6,382 bases of DNA from Pusillimonas sp. UBA6240 (GTDB taxonomy: Bacteria; Pseudomonadota; Gammaproteobacteria; Burkholderiales; Burkholderiaceae_B), in assembly GCA_002441445.1 (NCBI GenBank), contig DJWC01000113.1, positions 15,432-21,813 on the forward strand, read 5' to 3'. Shown piece by piece: positions 6,018 through 6,382 of this stretch. The translations under genes were made by a program, and so were the position numbers. Under the pieces are notes generated by a model. The model made no database searches. It was not told the origin of the DNA and worked only from the letters and a program-made list of their open reading frames with translations. Position 1 is the stretch's first letter; the number at the start of each line of letters is the position of its first letter.

Positions 6018-6019
6018 AT
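5966..6019 (+). promoter_or_regulatory. metY: G-free 5' leader of metY
   Basis: From 5966 up to the G of the metY start codon there are 54 consecutive bases without a single G: about 17 C, the rest A and T. It includes repeated CTTAAC, TTAACT and TACATAC words and ends in AAAAAAC directly before ATG. No Shine-Dalgarno is present. Such C-rich, G-poor, unstructured RNA could be an S1-dependent translation leader or a Rho loading (rut) site; both are inferences. The composition itself is directly visible. Confidence 0.45.
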
Positions 6020-6382
6020 GAAATTCGAGACTCTAGCCATCCATGCCGGCTATCAGCCGGATCCCACCACCAAATCCGTGGCGGTGCCGATCTACCAGAC
6101 CACTTCTTATGCCTTCGACAGCACGCAGCATGGCGCGGATCTGTTCGACCTGAAAGTGCCGGGGAATATCTATACACGCATCATGAATCCCACCAACGGG
6201 GTCCTGGAAGAGCGCGTGGCGGCTCTCGAGGGCGGCGTGGCGGCCTTGGCCGTGTCGTCCGGCATGGCCGCGGTCACCTATGCCATCCAGACCATTGCGC
6301 AGGCCGGTGACAATATTGTATCGGTCGCCAAGCTCTATGGCGGCACCTACAATCTTTTCGCCCATACCTTCCCGCGCCAGGG
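6018..6382 (+). CDS. metY: O-acetylhomoserine aminocarboxypropyltransferase/sulfhydrylase (partial, N-terminal 121 codons)
   Basis: MetY is a PLP enzyme of the cystathionine gamma-synthase family that converts O-acetylhomoserine and sulfide to homocysteine and acetate in methionine synthesis. The visible part begins MKFETLAIHAGYQPDPTTKSVAVPIYQTTSY, the standard family start. It continues with YTRIMNPT (53-60), whose Tyr and Arg contact the PLP phosphate from the neighbouring subunit. The helix VLEERVAALEGG and the PLP-binding loop SSGMAAV follow, then KLYGGTYNLFAHTF. The DLFDLKVPGNIYTR insertion before the YxR motif points to MetY rather than to the shorter MetB/MetC/MetZ types. The gene leaves the window in mid-codon after FPRQ, so the catalytic lysine is not seen; full-length proteins are about 420-430 aa. 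The ATG is fixed by the conserved N-terminus; it lacks a Shine-Dalgarno and follows a G-free leader. It is divergent from the asmA-like gene. Confidence 0.94.
   Translation, partial: MKFETLAIHAGYQPDPTTKSVAVPIYQTTSYAFDSTQHGADLFDLKVPGNIYTRIMNPTNGVLEERVAALEGGVAALAVSSGMAAVTYAIQTIAQAGDNIVSVAKLYGGTYNLFAHTFPRQ

Noticed and set aside
6033..6365. Minus-strand 110-aa open frame at the right edge
   Set aside because: It is antisense to metY, whose YTRIMNPT and SSGMAAV motifs are clear.
1..6382. Mobile element, CRISPR, tRNA/rRNA or defence system
   Set aside because: No transposase, integrase, direct-repeat array, RNA gene fold or defence-type protein domain is seen. Every long open frame is accounted for by a housekeeping gene or its shadow.

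Overview
The window looks like an ordinary chromosomal housekeeping segment from a GC-rich betaproteobacterium, most likely Burkholderiales and possibly Alcaligenaceae (Bordetella/Achromobacter relatives). That placement is inferred from protein style and gene order (ftsY divergent from rsmD-coaD-ferredoxin) and was not tested by any search. Coding sequence appears to be in the low-to-mid 60s %GC by eye. The one clearly AT-richer stretch is the intergenic region 5760-6017, about 43% GC over 5821-6000.

Layout: (1) 1-1056, minus strand: the N-terminal 352 codons of ftsY, cut by the left window edge. (2) 1057-1116: a 60-bp divergent promoter gap. (3) 1117-2300, plus strand: rsmD (16S rRNA m2G966 methyltransferase), a 95-bp gap, then coaD (phosphopantetheine adenylyltransferase). 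(4) 2301-2477: a 177-bp gap holding two strong GC-rich inverted repeats. One is terminator-like; the other sits directly against the ribosome binding site of the next gene. (5) 2478-2732, plus strand: an 84-residue YfhL/Alvin-type 2[4Fe-4S] ferredoxin. (6) 5759-2755, minus strand, convergent with the ferredoxin: a large AsmA-family protein (872 aa) whose stop codon overlaps the start of a small 129-aa protein that resembles only the N-terminal beta-barrel domain of MOSC proteins. (7) 5760-6017: a divergent AT-rich intergenic region containing a 10-bp palindrome and a 54-nt leader without any G. (8) 6018-6382, plus strand: the first 121 codons of metY (O-acetylhomoserine sulfhydrylase), cut by the right edge.

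Functionally the genes are mostly independent housekeeping units: co-translational membrane targeting (FtsY), ribosome modification (RsmD), coenzyme A synthesis (CoaD), electron transfer (ferredoxin), envelope lipid homeostasis (AsmA family) and methionine/homocysteine synthesis (MetY). Only the asmA-like/MOSC_N pair is clearly coupled at the sequence level. I found no mobile element, CRISPR array, tRNA, rRNA, toxin-antitoxin or defence system, and no convincing previously undescribed system. The points most worth a second look are the stand-alone MOSC N-terminal domain, the two hairpins around the coaD-ferredoxin junction, and the G-free metY leader.
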